A stretch of DNA of 64,000 nt from Geitlerinema sp. PCC 7407. Its GTDB lineage: Bacteria; Cyanobacteriota; Cyanobacteriia; PCC-7407. The notes under the pieces were generated by a model. It did no database searches. It saw only the letters and a program-made list of their open reading frames with translations, and was not told where the DNA came from. Every line of letters begins with the position of its first letter. Positions within the stretch are counted from its first letter, which is position 1. The stretch spans positions 2,964,501-3,028,500 of the forward strand of contig NC_019703.1 of the NCBI RefSeq assembly GCF_000317045.1, in the 5' to 3' direction. Below are positions 43,768 to 54,534 of the stretch, piece by piece. A program made the position numbers and the translations under genes.

Positions 43768-44640
43768 ATGAAATGCACCATTAATCGTCGAGCGGAGTTC
43801 TCGGCCAGCCACCGATACTGGTTGCCGGAGCTGACCGACGCCGAAAATGCGCAACGTTTTGGCCTCTGCGCTCGCGCACCGGGCCACGGCCACAACTATG
43901 TGCTGTACGTCTCCATGGCCGGAGATCTAGACGAGTACGGCATGGTGCTCAACCTGTCTGACGTCAAGCACGTCATCAAGCAGGAGGTCACCCAGCAGCT
44001 GAACTTCTCCTTTTTAAATGAAGCGTGGCCAGAGTTTACGCAAACCCTGCCCACCACGGAGAATATCGCGCGGGTGGTCTGGCAGCGTCTCGCCCCGCAT
44101 TTGCCGCTGGTGCGAATTCAGCTTTACGAACATCCTGAACTTTGGGCCGATTACTTGGGGAATGACATGGAAGCGTTTTTGACCATTAGCACTCATTTCA
44201 GCGCCGCCCACCGTCTGGCGCGCCCAGATCTCAGCTACGAAGAGAACTGCGAGATCTACGGCAAGTGTGCACGCCCCAACGGCCATGGGCACAACTACCA
44301 TTTGGAAGTGACCGTGAAGGGCCAGATCGACCCGCGCACGGGCATGATCGCGGACCTGGTGGAGCTGCAAAAGGCCATCGACGAGTTTGTGGTGGAGCCC
44401 TTTGACCACACCTTCTTGAACAAAGACATCGCCTACTTTGAGCAGGTGGTGCCGACGGCGGAAAATATCGCGGTTCACATTCGCGATCTGCTGGTGGAGC
44501 CGATCCGGGCGACGGGCGCTGAGCTGTACAAGGTGAAGCTGGTTGAGAGCCCCAACAACTCCTGCGAGGTGTACACCAACCTGGTGGCGGAGGGCCGCGT
44601 GACGGCCCAGGCAGAAACGCCGGTGCTGGTGCAGGTCTAG
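43768..44640 (+). CDS. Tandem 6-carboxytetrahydropterin synthase (QueD-like)
   Basis: A 290-residue protein made of two PTPS/QueD domains in a row. Domain 1 keeps the zinc histidines H15, H40 and H42 and C34 (SASHRYW; CARAPGHGHNY). Domain 2 keeps H148, H173 and H175 and C167 (SAAHRLAR; CARPNGHGHNY). QueD turns dihydroneopterin triphosphate into carboxytetrahydropterin in queuosine synthesis; relatives act in biopterin synthesis. Single-domain enzymes are about 120-140 residues, so this is a true duplication. Both halves look catalytic. Confidence 0.9.
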   Translation: MKCTINRRAEFSASHRYWLPELTDAENAQRFGLCARAPGHGHNYVLYVSMAGDLDEYGMVLNLSDVKHVIKQEVTQQLNFSFLNEAWPEFTQTLPTTENIARVVWQRLAPHLPLVRIQLYEHPELWADYLGNDMEAFLTISTHFSAAHRLARPDLSYEENCEIYGKCARPNGHGHNYHLEVTVKGQIDPRTGMIADLVELQKAIDEFVVEPFDHTFLNKDIAYFEQVVPTAENIAVHIRDLLVEPIRATGAELYKVKLVESPNNSCEVYTNLVAEGRVTAQAETPVLVQV

Positions 44641-44749
44641 TCGATCGAAGGGCCAGGTTTTCGACGATTCAAAGGCGATCGCGTTTTCCCGATGGCAGGG
44701 GGCGATCGCCTTTGTCGTGGGTGCCTAGCGCAGGATTGCTGAACCAGGC

Positions 44750-45442
44750 CTAGAGCGTGCGCTTACTCAGGATCTGCGCGGCGGGGGTCATTTCATAGAC
44801 GATCGGCACCCCGGTCGCCAGCTCCAGATCGGGCACGGTTTCCGGATCGAGCTGGTCGAGGTGCATGATGATCGATCGCAGCGAGTTGCCGTGGGCCGCC
44901 ACCAAGACCACCTCGTCTTGGGCGATGTGGCTCAAGATCCGGCTCTGGAAGAAAGGCAGGGTGCGGGCTGCCGTGTCGGCGAGGCTTTCGCCGCCGGGGG
45001 GCCGAGTGGCAAAGGAGCGTCGCCAAGTGTGGACGACCTCTGAGCCGTACTTGGCGGCGGTTTGGCTCTTGTTGAGGCCCTGCAGCTCGCCGTAGTAGCG
45101 TTCATCCAGGGCCGCCGAGAGAAAAATCGGTAGTTCTTGGCTTGGGTCGCCTTCGTAGGCGTCCCAGCCGTGCCAGTCGGGATCGTCGGCGTTGTGCTTG
45201 AGCACGGGGCTGCGATCGCCACACACGCCTTCGCACTCAGTGAGGGCGATGATGGCGGTCTCGATGGCGCGAATCAGCAGGCTCGTGTAGCAGACGTCAA
45301 CGCGGTAGTTCGAAATTTGCTGGGCGGCGCGGCGGGCTTCTTCTCGGCCCTGCTTGCTCAGGGGGACATCGACCCAGCCCGTAAAGCGGTTGGCAGCGTT
45401 CCAGGTGCTCTGCCCGTGACGAATCAAAATCAGCGTGGCCAT
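44750..45442 (-). CDS. gpmA: 2,3-bisphosphoglycerate-dependent phosphoglycerate mutase
   Basis: A 230-residue glycolytic mutase. The phosphohistidine is in LILIRHGQSTWN, with FTGWVDVPLSKQG, SLLIRAIETA, ERYYGELQGLNK and AAHGNSLRSI in the standard order. ATG 45442 has AGGAG nine bases upstream; the frame further upstream is rejected. Interconverts 3- and 2-phosphoglycerate. Confidence 0.95.
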   Translation of the reverse strand: MATLILIRHGQSTWNAANRFTGWVDVPLSKQGREEARRAAQQISNYRVDVCYTSLLIRAIETAIIALTECEGVCGDRSPVLKHNADDPDWHGWDAYEGDPSQELPIFLSAALDERYYGELQGLNKSQTAAKYGSEVVHTWRRSFATRPPGGESLADTAARTLPFFQSRILSHIAQDEVVLVAAHGNSLRSIIMHLDQLDPETVPDLELATGVPIVYEMTPAAQILSKRTL

Positions 45443-45579
45443 GATTTCTCCTGGGAGTCTGGCCAAACTTTAGCAGGGGGGCGATCGCCGTTGGCGGGAT
45501 CGGAATCACCTAGGTGGGTCATCCAGGCAGCCGGGGGCGATCGCTAAGCTAGAAGCATGTTTGTGGCGGGAAAATTCCC

Positions 45580-46347
<768 letters not shown>

Positions 46348-46508
46348 AACATGCCTCAAGACTTATTATTGCTCTTCACCCCTTCTGCTCCCCTTCTCCC
46401 AAGTTTGGGAGAAGGGGTTGGGGGATGAGGGTGATTCTTTGACTTCTCAGACATCCTCTAAGGGAAAATAAGGGGTCTTGCTCTTTCACTTGACCGCTGA
46501 ATCTCCGC

Positions 46509-47966
46509 GTGAACCAAGCCGATTTGCCTCTGCTGAACGCCCTCCAGACCCAGGCGTCTCGCCCCTACGCTCCCTTTCATACGCCGGGCCACAAACAAGG
46601 CCGGGGCGCACCGCCGGAGCTTGTGGCGCTCTTGAGCACCCAAGGACTGCGCGCGGACCTGCCAGAGCTGCCGGAGCTGGACAATCTGTTTGCGCCGCAG
46701 GGGCCGATTTTGGCGGCCCAGGAGCTGGCCGCTGAGGCCTTTGGGGCGGACCAGACCTGGTTTTTGGCCAATGGCTCGACGAGCGGCGTGATCGCGGCGA
46801 TCGCGGCGACCTGCGGTCCGGGCGACAGGCTGATTTTGCCTCGCAATGTCCACCAGTCGGCGATCGCGGGCTTGGTGGTGTCGGGGGCAACGCCTGTTTT
46901 CGTAGCGCCGGTGTATGACCCGGCCCAAGGTCTGGCCTATGGCCTGGATCCGGAGGCGATCGCCCAGGCCCTGGTCGACCATCCCCAGACCAAGGCGGTG
47001 CTGATCGTGTCGCCGACCTACGAGGGCGTGTGTGCCGACGTGGCTGCGATCGCGGCGATCGCCCACCGCCACGGCGTGCCCCTGATCGTCGATGAGGCCC
47101 ACGGTCCCCACTTTGCCTTTTACCCCGAGCTTCCCCCCTCGGCCTTGGCGGCGGGGGCGGACCTGGTCATCCAGTCCACCCACAAAATCCTGTCGGCGCT
47201 GACCCAGGCGGCCATGCTCCACCTGCGGGGCGATCGCGTTATGCCCCGCCGGATCAGTCAGGCCCTCCAGCTCGTCCAGTCCACCAGCCCCAACTACTGG
47301 CTGCTGGCCTCCCTAGACGCAGCGCGCCACCAGATGGCCACCGAAGGCCCGGCCCGAATGGCAGCGGCGATCGCCCTCGCCCGCCGCGCCCGGGAGCAGC
47401 TCCAAGCCCTACCGGGCCTCTCGCTCCTGGAGCCGCCCCCCGTGCCCCAGCCCGGCTTTGCAGCGCTGGACCTGACGCGCATCACCGTCGACGTCACCCA
47501 GTGGGGCTTTGATGGCTTTGCCGCCGACCAGCGCCTCCACGAAGCCTTTGGCGTGACCGCCGAGCTGCCGACTCTGCGGCGTCTCACTTTCTTGGTCACC
47601 CTGGGCAACACCGACGCAGATATCGAGGCGCTGGTGCAGGGCTTTCATCGCTTGGCCGCTGAGGCTAGCGCGCCCCTCGTGCCAGCGCCCTGGCAGCCCC
47701 TGGAGGCCGACGGACCGCTGGCGCGATCGCCCCGGGAGGCTTTTTTTGGATCTCAGACGACCGTTCCCCTGGCAGAGGCCGTCGGCACCATCAGCGCCGC
47801 CACCGTTTGTCCCTATCCACCGGGGATTCCGGTGCTGCTGCCGGGAGAGCGCATTACCCCTGCTGCTGTCCGCCTCGTTCAGGAGGTGCTGGCGGCAGGC
47901 GGATTTGTGACGGGGTGCGGCGAGGAGGCAGATCCCCGGGTGAATGTCTTGCAGGAGTCACTGTAA
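46509..47966 (+). CDS. Orn/Lys/Arg decarboxylase-family PLP enzyme
   Basis: A 485-residue fold-type I PLP enzyme. The start PYAPFHTPGHKQGRG is the family signature, LIVDEAHGPHF holds the PLP-pairing aspartate and STHKILSALTQAAMLH the Schiff-base lysine. The C-terminal domain (YPPGIPVLLPGERIT) is typical. It makes a polyamine or its precursor from lysine, ornithine or arginine; the substrate cannot be read. Start is GTG 46509 (NQADLPLL follows). Confidence 0.88.
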   Translation: MNQADLPLLNALQTQASRPYAPFHTPGHKQGRGAPPELVALLSTQGLRADLPELPELDNLFAPQGPILAAQELAAEAFGADQTWFLANGSTSGVIAAIAATCGPGDRLILPRNVHQSAIAGLVVSGATPVFVAPVYDPAQGLAYGLDPEAIAQALVDHPQTKAVLIVSPTYEGVCADVAAIAAIAHRHGVPLIVDEAHGPHFAFYPELPPSALAAGADLVIQSTHKILSALTQAAMLHLRGDRVMPRRISQALQLVQSTSPNYWLLASLDAARHQMATEGPARMAAAIALARRAREQLQALPGLSLLEPPPVPQPGFAALDLTRITVDVTQWGFDGFAADQRLHEAFGVTAELPTLRRLTFLVTLGNTDADIEALVQGFHRLAAEASAPLVPAPWQPLEADGPLARSPREAFFGSQTTVPLAEAVGTISAATVCPYPPGIPVLLPGERITPAAVRLVQEVLAAGGFVTGCGEEADPRVNVLQESL

Positions 47967-48176
47967 CGGTCTCCCGCCGTCAACCAAGTGAGTCCACGGC
48001 AGGGTCGCCCCAGCGGCCACTCCGAGCGATTGTTCCTTAAGATAGGGCGAGGGTTCCCCCAAGCTGGAAGCTGTCCCAGTAGAATCAGCTTCGGAAGCCG
48101 ACGCAGGAGTTTCCCTCCTCTGACCCCACAATCCTGCCTATTCCCCACCGTGCGCCGTCATCCATCTGTTGCCCCT
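47967..48176 (+). other. 210-base leader before cbiT
   Basis: GC-rich spacer without a gene. It contains short self-complementary pieces (GCTTCGGAAGC near 48088-48098; GGAGTTTCCCTCC near 48107-48119) that could fold. A cobalamin riboswitch was considered because of cbiT, but its conserved boxes were not found. Confidence 0.3.
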
Positions 48177-48779
48177 ATGCCCTGTCAACTCTGGCCCTAC
48201 ACCACTCCTGGCATCACTGACGACCTGTTTGAAGGATTGCCCGGCATTCCTATGACCAAGCGGGAAGTGCGCCTGCTGATCTTGTCCCAGCTGCGGCTGA
48301 AAAAAGATGCGGTGTTTTGGGATATCGGCGCTGGCACCGGCACGATTTCGGTGGAGGTGGGGCTGCTGTGTCCCGAGGGGCGCATTGTCGCAGTGGAGCG
48401 AGATGAAGAAGTGGCGGCCTTGATTCGGCGCAACTGCGATCGCTTTGAGGTGGGCAATATTCAGGTGATCGAGGGCAATGCGCCCGAGTGCCTGGAGGCT
48501 CTGGCTGATTCGCCGGACTGCGTTTGCATCGAGGGCGGGCGATCGGTGCGGGAAATCTTGACGGCGGTGTGGCCGAGGCTGCGATCGCCGGGGCGCGTGG
48601 TGGCGATCGCCAGCAACCTCGAGGGCCTCTACGCCATCTCAGAGAGCTTTTCGGCCCTCCAGGCCCGCAACATCGAGGTGGTCCAGTCCGCCGTCAATCG
48701 CCTCGAAAAGCGCGGCATCCACCAAACCTTTGCCGCCGCCGACCCCCTCTTTGTCCTGAGTGCCGAAAAGCTGAGCTAG
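48177..48779 (+). CDS. cbiT: Precorrin-8W/6Y decarboxylase-methyltransferase CbiT
   Basis: A 200-residue SAM-dependent enzyme of the corrin pathway. It starts LWPYTTPGITDDLFE and GIPMTKREVRLL, the usual CbiT entry. Motif I is WDIGAGTGTISVE, and VAVERDEEVAALIRRNC and IQVIEGNAPECL follow. CbiT methylates C15 and removes the acetate side chain at C12. In many bacteria it is fused to CbiE; here it stands alone. ATG 48177 is used; the longer upstream frame is low in complexity. Confidence 0.9.
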   Translation: MPCQLWPYTTPGITDDLFEGLPGIPMTKREVRLLILSQLRLKKDAVFWDIGAGTGTISVEVGLLCPEGRIVAVERDEEVAALIRRNCDRFEVGNIQVIEGNAPECLEALADSPDCVCIEGGRSVREILTAVWPRLRSPGRVVAIASNLEGLYAISESFSALQARNIEVVQSAVNRLEKRGIHQTFAAADPLFVLSAEKLS

Positions 48780-48886
48780 CGAGCAATACCGCTCCGCAGC
48801 CTTACGCTCGGTATAAGCTTAGGTTAACCCTATTGAAGGCCGCGATCGCGCGTTTTCGGGTCATTCACCTCACACTGCCTTGCTCT

Positions 48887-49750
48887 ATGCCTTGGTCTCG
48901 AATTGTCAGCGGAATCGTAGCGATTGTCCTTGCCCTCGGAATGATTTTCCTCGGCGGCTGGTACTTCACGCTGGGATTCGGCATCATCATCTATCTGGGA
49001 CAGCAAGAATACTTCCAGATGGCTCGGGCCAAGGGGATTCTGCCAGCGGCCAAAACAACGTTGGTTGTCAGCCAGCTGCTGCTGATCACCTCGACGCTTT
49101 CTCCTGCCCTTGCGGATGCTGTGATGCCCGTGGCCGGGACGTTCATTTGCTTTTACCTGCTCTTTCAGCCCAAGTTCGCCACCATTGCTGACATTGCCAC
49201 GTCAATTTTGGGCTTGTTTTATGGCGGCTACCTGCCGAGCTACTGGATTCGGCTGCGATCGCTCGGCAGCGCAGCCAGCACCAATCTTCCCCTGGGCGGC
49301 TTCTGGCCAGAGTCCTGGAGCCTGAGCAGTCTCCCCGAAGGCCTGACCTTGACTTTGCTGTCCTTTGGCTGCATCTGGGCCGCCGACATCGGCGCCTACA
49401 CCTTCGGCAAGCTCTTTGGCCGCACCCGCCTCTCGGACATCAGCCCCAAGAAAACGGTGGAGGGCGCAGTGTTTGGCGTAGCTGGCAGCGTGGGCGTAGC
49501 GATCGCCGGTTCCTGGTATCTCGACTGGCCCGCCTGGCCCTACACCGGGGTCGGCCTGGGACTGATCATCGGCATTGCCAGCCTCCTGGGCGACCTCACC
49601 GAGTCCATGATGAAGCGCGATGCGGGCGTCAAGGACTCCGGCCAGCTGATTCCCGGCCACGGCGGCATTCTCGACCGGGCCGACAGCTACGTCTTCACGG
49701 CTCCTCTGGTTTACTACTTCGTCACCCTGCTGCTGCCCCTGCTCTCCTAG
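48887..49750 (+). CDS. cdsA: Phosphatidate cytidylyltransferase
   Basis: A 287-residue membrane enzyme with about eight helices. The CDS signature is complete: MMKRDAGVKDSGQLIPGHGG followed by ILDRADSY. It makes CDP-diacylglycerol, the precursor of phosphatidylglycerol, which is required for photosystem function. ATG 48887 starts the first helix (RIVSGIVAIVLALGMIFLGG); the frame upstream runs inside cbiT. Confidence 0.93.
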   Translation: MPWSRIVSGIVAIVLALGMIFLGGWYFTLGFGIIIYLGQQEYFQMARAKGILPAAKTTLVVSQLLLITSTLSPALADAVMPVAGTFICFYLLFQPKFATIADIATSILGLFYGGYLPSYWIRLRSLGSAASTNLPLGGFWPESWSLSSLPEGLTLTLLSFGCIWAADIGAYTFGKLFGRTRLSDISPKKTVEGAVFGVAGSVGVAIAGSWYLDWPAWPYTGVGLGLIIGIASLLGDLTESMMKRDAGVKDSGQLIPGHGGILDRADSYVFTAPLVYYFVTLLLPLLS

Positions 49751-49879
49751 GGCCACGCTCCGTCGCAGCCTGCGATCGCCGACTTTCAAACCCAAGCCAA
49801 GCGCTTGCCCCACGGTTTCGAGACAGAGTCCGCAGGGCAAGCGCTTTATGGCAGGGCAAAAACTCAGCTGAAACCGAGG

Positions 49880-50686
49880 CTAGCCCGGCAGCACCGTTAA
49901 GTGGCCCTGGCAGTGGAGGCATTCGCTAGACAAGGTCAGGTCTTCGATCACCACGGTTTCGCCGAGGTCGAGGACATAGCCATCGAGCTCCCGCAGGGGA
50001 ATGCCGCGCTGGGCGTTGAGGTGGGGCAGCCAGGAGGGCTTCTCGAAGCGCAGATAGCGTCCCTGGCCCGACAGGCCCGTGCGAATGATCAGAGGCACCG
50101 CTTCGCCGCTGGCTGAGCGGATCTGGCTACTGAGGATCAGGGCGTCGGGGAGCAGCTTGACCTGGAGATTTTGCAGATTGAGGGGGCCTTCGGTGGTGAC
50201 CTCCTCGCCGATGGCGTCGGTGCTGCCCAGCCAATCGGTCAAGAAGTCGATCACAGCGTTGGCAAACAGCGGCGTTTGCAGGGAGGCGTTGAAGTCGGCC
50301 TCTTGGAGCGTGAGTTCGGCGGTAACGGGGATGGGCTCTAGGAGCTGAAGGGGTTTGCCGCGCAGCACCTGGCCCAGGTTGACCCGGATGTTTTCGCCCG
50401 TCATGGCGATCTGGCTCAGATGGATGCCTTGGTAAATGGCTTTGCGGGCGGCGAGGACGATGCGCGGTAGGTAGCCCGACAAAATCTGGCGATCGCCGCT
50501 GGCAATCTCGATCTGGAGATCCTCGATGTGCTCGACCTGCGATCGCAGCCACAGCTTGACCGCCGGCGTCAGCACCCGGCTGATCAGCCGACTGCGGGGC
50601 GCGCGATCGCCCTTGGCCTGCTCAGCCTCTGGGCCTTCAGCTTCCAGCGGATGGGACGAAGAAAAATCTGAACTCTCTGAACTCAT
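49880..50686 (-). CDS. DUF2993 protein
   Basis: A 268-residue protein. A charged, Ser/Glu-rich start (1-30) precedes the DUF2993 domain: ISRVLTPAVKLWLRSQVEHI, GYLPRIVLAARKAIYQGIHL and a series of beta strands ending in ECLHCQGHLTVLPG. Relatives include the mycobacterial lipid-binding LmeA. A tubular lipid-binding fold is likely, function in cyanobacteria unknown. ATG 50686 preferred to a TTG at 50704. Convergent with cdsA. Confidence 0.82.
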   Translation of the reverse strand: MSSESSDFSSSHPLEAEGPEAEQAKGDRAPRSRLISRVLTPAVKLWLRSQVEHIEDLQIEIASGDRQILSGYLPRIVLAARKAIYQGIHLSQIAMTGENIRVNLGQVLRGKPLQLLEPIPVTAELTLQEADFNASLQTPLFANAVIDFLTDWLGSTDAIGEEVTTEGPLNLQNLQVKLLPDALILSSQIRSASGEAVPLIIRTGLSGQGRYLRFEKPSWLPHLNAQRGIPLRELDGYVLDLGETVVIEDLTLSSECLHCQGHLTVLPG

Positions 50687-51298
50687 GAAAAACCACTGTG
50701 ACAAAGAACCGGAGCCAGCGACGCCCTCGGTCCGAGCGGGCTGGGCTGCAGTTTAGGACGCGGCTGCTTTGCAAAAGTTTACCGCACGCCCCAACTCGAA
50801 TCTTGCCTCAAATTTTGTGTCAAGAATCTCTGACAATTGCCCTGATCCCCTCAAGGATAAATGTCAGGAAAATTTGACATAACGATCCCCATTTTTGCCT
50901 AGAATTCGTAGAACCTCGCAAAATCAGCCTTTTAAGGCCTTGATCTCTTTTGATTTTTTTGCGACATATGAAGCAAGCGAGCGATCCCCACTTCACTGCT
51001 TGATCCCAAAAAGATCGCAACGAACGGGGGCAAGGCTCCTAGCTCCAGGGCTTGTTTTGGCTCCGGATGCTGTGAAGGAGGGTCTAGCGCTGCGACCACT
51101 ATTCGGTTCGCGATCGCTTGCCAGTGAGTTCCAGGTCAACCTGGAGACAAAGACTGCAGACTACGTAGACCGACCACTGAATATGCCAGGGAGTCCAACG
51201 CTCTGACTTCTGACCTAGAGCTCTCGCAACGCTCTAGGGCTACAGCCACTGCCAGAAGTCCTGCATTCGATGTCTTTACCCAATCGGAGACCATACCC
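50687..51298. other. Divergent spacer upstream of the DUF4912 gene
   Basis: About 0.6 kb between divergent genes, A/T-rich in the middle (50780-50960). No supported gene; should hold promoters in both directions. Confidence 0.4.
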
Positions 51299-52528
51299 AT
51301 GGCTAAGGAACGCCCACCCCTAGAAGAAATGACTCTGCGGCAGCTGCGCAGGGTAGCCAGTGAGTACGGGATTTCCCGCTATAGCCGCATGCGGAAGTCC
51401 CAGCTTTTGGCATCGATTCAAGAAGTTCAGCGAACCAAGTTTTCCCTCAGTCCATCTCGTACGCTGGAGGCGCAGGAAGAAGTGGAAGCAGCAAAGTTTG
51501 AACTCGGGCAAGAAGACCGTACTGGCGGAGAACTGTCTTCGGTTGATGAAGGATTGGCGGATCTCCCCTCGGGCTACGGCGAAAGCCGCATTGTCCTCCT
51601 ACCTCGGGATCCGCAGTGGGCTTACGCCTACTGGGATGTGCCCAACGAGCACAAGGAAGACGCTCGTCGCCAGGGCGGATTGCAGCTGGCGCTGCGGCTG
51701 TACGACGTGACGGATATCAACCTAGAGCACCAGAGCCCCCACAGCCTGCAAGAGTATCCTTGCGATGAGCTGGCTCGGGAGTGGTACCTGCCGGTTCCGG
51801 TGAGCGATCGCGACTATGCGATCGACATTGGCTATCGCTGCGCAGACGGTCGCTGGCTGGTCTTGGCGCGATCGCTGCCTGTTCACATTCCGCCGGTGTA
51901 CCCCTCCGACTGGATCGAGGACAACTTCATCACCATCAACTGGGACGAAGAGCTGCGCGGCAAGAAATTCTTCGAGCTGGTTCCTCCCAGCAAGAAGCCC
52001 GCACCGGTGGCTGGCGACAGCCCCCTCTACGAAAAGATCTTCGGCATGGCCCAAGGCGCCGAGGCTCAGCGAGTGGCCGGTTCCCTCTTCGGCTCCATGC
52101 AGCACGTGGCGGGCTCGGTGGTCAGCTCCTACGTCTTCCCGTCCGGCGTGGGAATGTGGGCGCTGCCGACGGAGTCTGGCATGGGCCTGACGATGTCCGG
52201 CGCTGGCATGTCCGGCGTTGGCTTCTCGGCCTCGATGCCGCCCATTCGTCCCCGCAAATTCTGGCTGGTGGCCGATGCTGAGCTGATTGTCTACGGCGCG
52301 ACGGAGCCTGACGCGACTGTCACCATTGGCGGTCAGCCGATCAAGCTCAATCCCGACGGGACTTTCCGCTTCCAGATGTCCTTCCAAGACGGCCTGATCG
52401 ACTACCCGATCATGGCGGTGGCGGCCGATGGCGAGCAGACCCGCTCTATCCATATGAAGTTCAACCGCGAGACGCCCTCTCGCAACACGAACACCAAGGC
52501 AGAAGCGGTCGAGGAGTGGCTCGTTTAG
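51299..52528 (+). CDS. DUF4912 protein with Rho-N/SAP-like start
   Basis: A 409-residue protein. Residues 8-40 form a Rho-N/SAP-like helix pair (MTLRQLRRVASEYGISRYSR), a putative nucleic-acid-binding unit. The DUF4912 domain (about 95-215) has ESRIVLLPRDPQWAYAYWDV and SDWIEDNFITINWDEELRGK. A Gly/Met/Ser-rich linker (about 260-315) leads to a small beta-sandwich end (LIVYGATEPDATVTIGGQPI). Conserved in cyanobacteria, function unknown. Terminator follows. Confidence 0.85.
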   Translation: MAKERPPLEEMTLRQLRRVASEYGISRYSRMRKSQLLASIQEVQRTKFSLSPSRTLEAQEEVEAAKFELGQEDRTGGELSSVDEGLADLPSGYGESRIVLLPRDPQWAYAYWDVPNEHKEDARRQGGLQLALRLYDVTDINLEHQSPHSLQEYPCDELAREWYLPVPVSDRDYAIDIGYRCADGRWLVLARSLPVHIPPVYPSDWIEDNFITINWDEELRGKKFFELVPPSKKPAPVAGDSPLYEKIFGMAQGAEAQRVAGSLFGSMQHVAGSVVSSYVFPSGVGMWALPTESGMGLTMSGAGMSGVGFSASMPPIRPRKFWLVADAELIVYGATEPDATVTIGGQPIKLNPDGTFRFQMSFQDGLIDYPIMAVAADGEQTRSIHMKFNRETPSRNTNTKAEAVEEWLV

Positions 52529-52575
52529 GTCTCTCGACGGTCTTGCACATCAGATTGAAGTAGCCATAGCAAACA

Positions 52576-52602
52576 GCCTCCGGTTTTCGCCGGAGGTTTT
52601 TG
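52576..52602 (+). terminator. Intrinsic terminator after the DUF4912 gene
   Basis: CCTCCGG / CCGGAGG stem, 6-nt loop, TTTTTG tail; 48 bases after the stop codon. Confidence 0.85.
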
Positions 52603-52761
52603 TTTAGGGTGATCTGGCGTCTCGGGCAACAAAGGGCGATCGCCCCCAGTCTAAAACCCCAGTGCCTCAGGCCGCGAGGCCCAGAGTTTCGCTTCTGGCG
52701 GATTCCCTTTCGATTCGAAATTTGATTGTATTTAAGAGTGTTAGCAGCGTGGTGCGACCGA

Positions 52762-53907
52762 GTGAATAAAATTCCACCTCTGGATTTAACCCAGCAATAT
52801 CAGCAAATTGAGGCTGACGTTAGCAAGGCCGTGTTGGCAGTCTTGGCCTCGGGACAGTACATCGGCGGTCCCCAGGTTCAGCAGTTTGAGACCCAATTCG
52901 CAGAGTACATCGGCACCCGCCATGCCGTGGTCTGCAACTCCGGCACCGATGCGCTGTATCTGGCGATGCGGGCTCTGGATATTGGTCCGGGAGACGAGGT
53001 GATCACCACGCCCTTTACCTTTGTGGCGACGGCGGAAACCATTAGCGCCGTGGGCGCGACGCCGGTTTTTGTGGACGTTGATCCCCTGACCTTCAACATC
53101 GATGCTGACCAGGTCGCGGCGGCGATCACCGACAAGACTCGGGCGGTGATTCCGGTGCATTTGTTTGGCTATCCGGCGGATATGACGCGGCTGATGGCCG
53201 TGGCCGAAGCCCACGGTTTGACGGTGATCGAGGACTGCGCCCAGGCCACGGGCGCCCAGTGGCAGGGCCAAAAGGTCGGCGCGATCGGCCACGTCGGCTG
53301 TTTTAGCTTCTTCCCCACCAAGAACCTGGGGGCCTGCGGCGATGGCGGGGCAATCACCACCAATGATCCGGAGCTGGTGGGGCGGCTGCGATCGCTGCGG
53401 GAGCACGGCCAGCGCCAGCGCTATCTCCACGACGAGGTGGGGGTCAACAGCCGCCTGGACGCTGTGCAGGCCGTGATTTTGCAGATCAAGCTGCGCCATC
53501 TCGACACCTGGAATCAGCAGCGCCACGCCGTCGCCGAGCGCTATCACCAGCTTTTGGCGCCAGTCCCAGATGTTGTGGTGCCTCAGGTCGCGACCCAGGG
53601 GCGCTGCGTCTGGAACCAGTACACCGTGAGGATTGTGCATCCAGCAGCAGCTGATCTCCAGGCGCGGCGCGATCGCCGCGACGCCGTGCGCCAGTTCTTG
53701 CAGGATCAGGGGGTCAGTTCCATGGTCTACTACCCAATCCCGCTGCACCTGCAGCCGGTGTACCAGTCTCTGGGCTACCGCGAAGGCCAGCTGCCGGTGG
53801 CGGAGCGGCTGGCCTGTGAAGTCCTGTCGCTGCCGATGTTTCCCGAGCTGCCGCCCGAGGCACAGGCCCAGGTCGTCCACGCCCTCAAGGACGCGATCGC
53901 CCTCTAA
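52762..53907 (+). CDS. DegT/DnrJ/EryC1-family aminotransferase
   Basis: A 381-residue PLP enzyme. It begins KIPPLDLTQQYQQIEADV, has NSGTDALYLAMRALDIGPGD, the PLP aspartate in VIEDCAQATGA and the Schiff-base lysine in SFFPTKNLGACGDGGAI, and ends ...LSLPMFPELP. The family aminates keto-sugars for surface polysaccharides or antibiotics. GTG 52762 matches the usual family start; GTG 52738 or TTG 52726 are possible. No sugar-pathway genes are adjacent. Confidence 0.9.
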   Translation: MNKIPPLDLTQQYQQIEADVSKAVLAVLASGQYIGGPQVQQFETQFAEYIGTRHAVVCNSGTDALYLAMRALDIGPGDEVITTPFTFVATAETISAVGATPVFVDVDPLTFNIDADQVAAAITDKTRAVIPVHLFGYPADMTRLMAVAEAHGLTVIEDCAQATGAQWQGQKVGAIGHVGCFSFFPTKNLGACGDGGAITTNDPELVGRLRSLREHGQRQRYLHDEVGVNSRLDAVQAVILQIKLRHLDTWNQQRHAVAERYHQLLAPVPDVVVPQVATQGRCVWNQYTVRIVHPAAADLQARRDRRDAVRQFLQDQGVSSMVYYPIPLHLQPVYQSLGYREGQLPVAERLACEVLSLPMFPELPPEAQAQVVHALKDAIAL

Positions 53908-53938
53908 AGCGTCTCGGTTCGCACCTCCGCTCCTTCTC

Positions 53939-53973
53939 AAAAAGCAGTCTGCAGCTTCTGCGGGCTGCTTTTG
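53939..53973 (+). terminator. Intrinsic terminator after the aminotransferase gene
   Basis: AAAAGCAG / CTGCTTTT outer stem with a CTGCAG / CTGCGG inner stem, ending in a T run. Confidence 0.7.
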
Positions 53974-54534
53974 TTGATCAGGCGCGTCTAAAACGGCACC
54001 AGAAAATAATTTTTGTAAAGCTTTGACGGCGATCGCAGGTCGTAAACCCCAAAAGGATCAAGGCAAACAGCGCTAGAAATGAGCGCTTTCTACAATCTCC
54101 AAAAGAAAAAGCGCCATTCTCGCAATCAAGCGCTTTTTACTTCTCTGGAAACGTCTAAAAGAAGCCGTATTTCTGAAGAAAAAGCACTGCTTTCAAGTAG
54201 CGAAGACCAGCTCCAAACCCAGGGCTTATTTACAAAAAATTAACGATCAGTCGGCCCTTTAGTGAAATATTTTGTATTTTCTTATACTATAGTTAATGAA
54301 AAGATAAAAACCTGTGAATTTAGGCAAACTAATGCCTTGGAAGCATCATAACTCTTTGCTCCTTGGCCCCATCTCAGGTCTTTCTTTTGAATTCTTCAGT
54401 GATCTCAACAGTGATTTCAACTTTTGTGCAGAGGCACCTCTCCCAAGGCCAGTCACTGCTCTCTCGCTCCGGCGGCTTCGAGATCGCTGCGGATCGCCTG
54501 ATTCCGTCGTCAAAACCTCATTACGAAGGCAAGT
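53974..54534. other. A/T-rich region upstream of the ABC1 kinase gene
   Basis: No supported gene. It contains a hairpin at 54106-54139 and, at 54283-54288, a TATACT box in a strongly A/T-rich stretch that could be the -10 of the kinase promoter (about 245 bases before its start). Confidence 0.45.
54106..54139. terminator. Bidirectional hairpin with A/T tails
   Basis: Perfect 9-bp arms AAAAAGCGC / GCGCTTTTT around a 15-nt loop. It acts as a second terminator or ends a short RNA made in this spacer. Confidence 0.6.

Noticed and set aside
47967-48176. Cobalamin riboswitch before cbiT
   Set aside because: Conserved B12-box and core sequences were not found on reading the leader.
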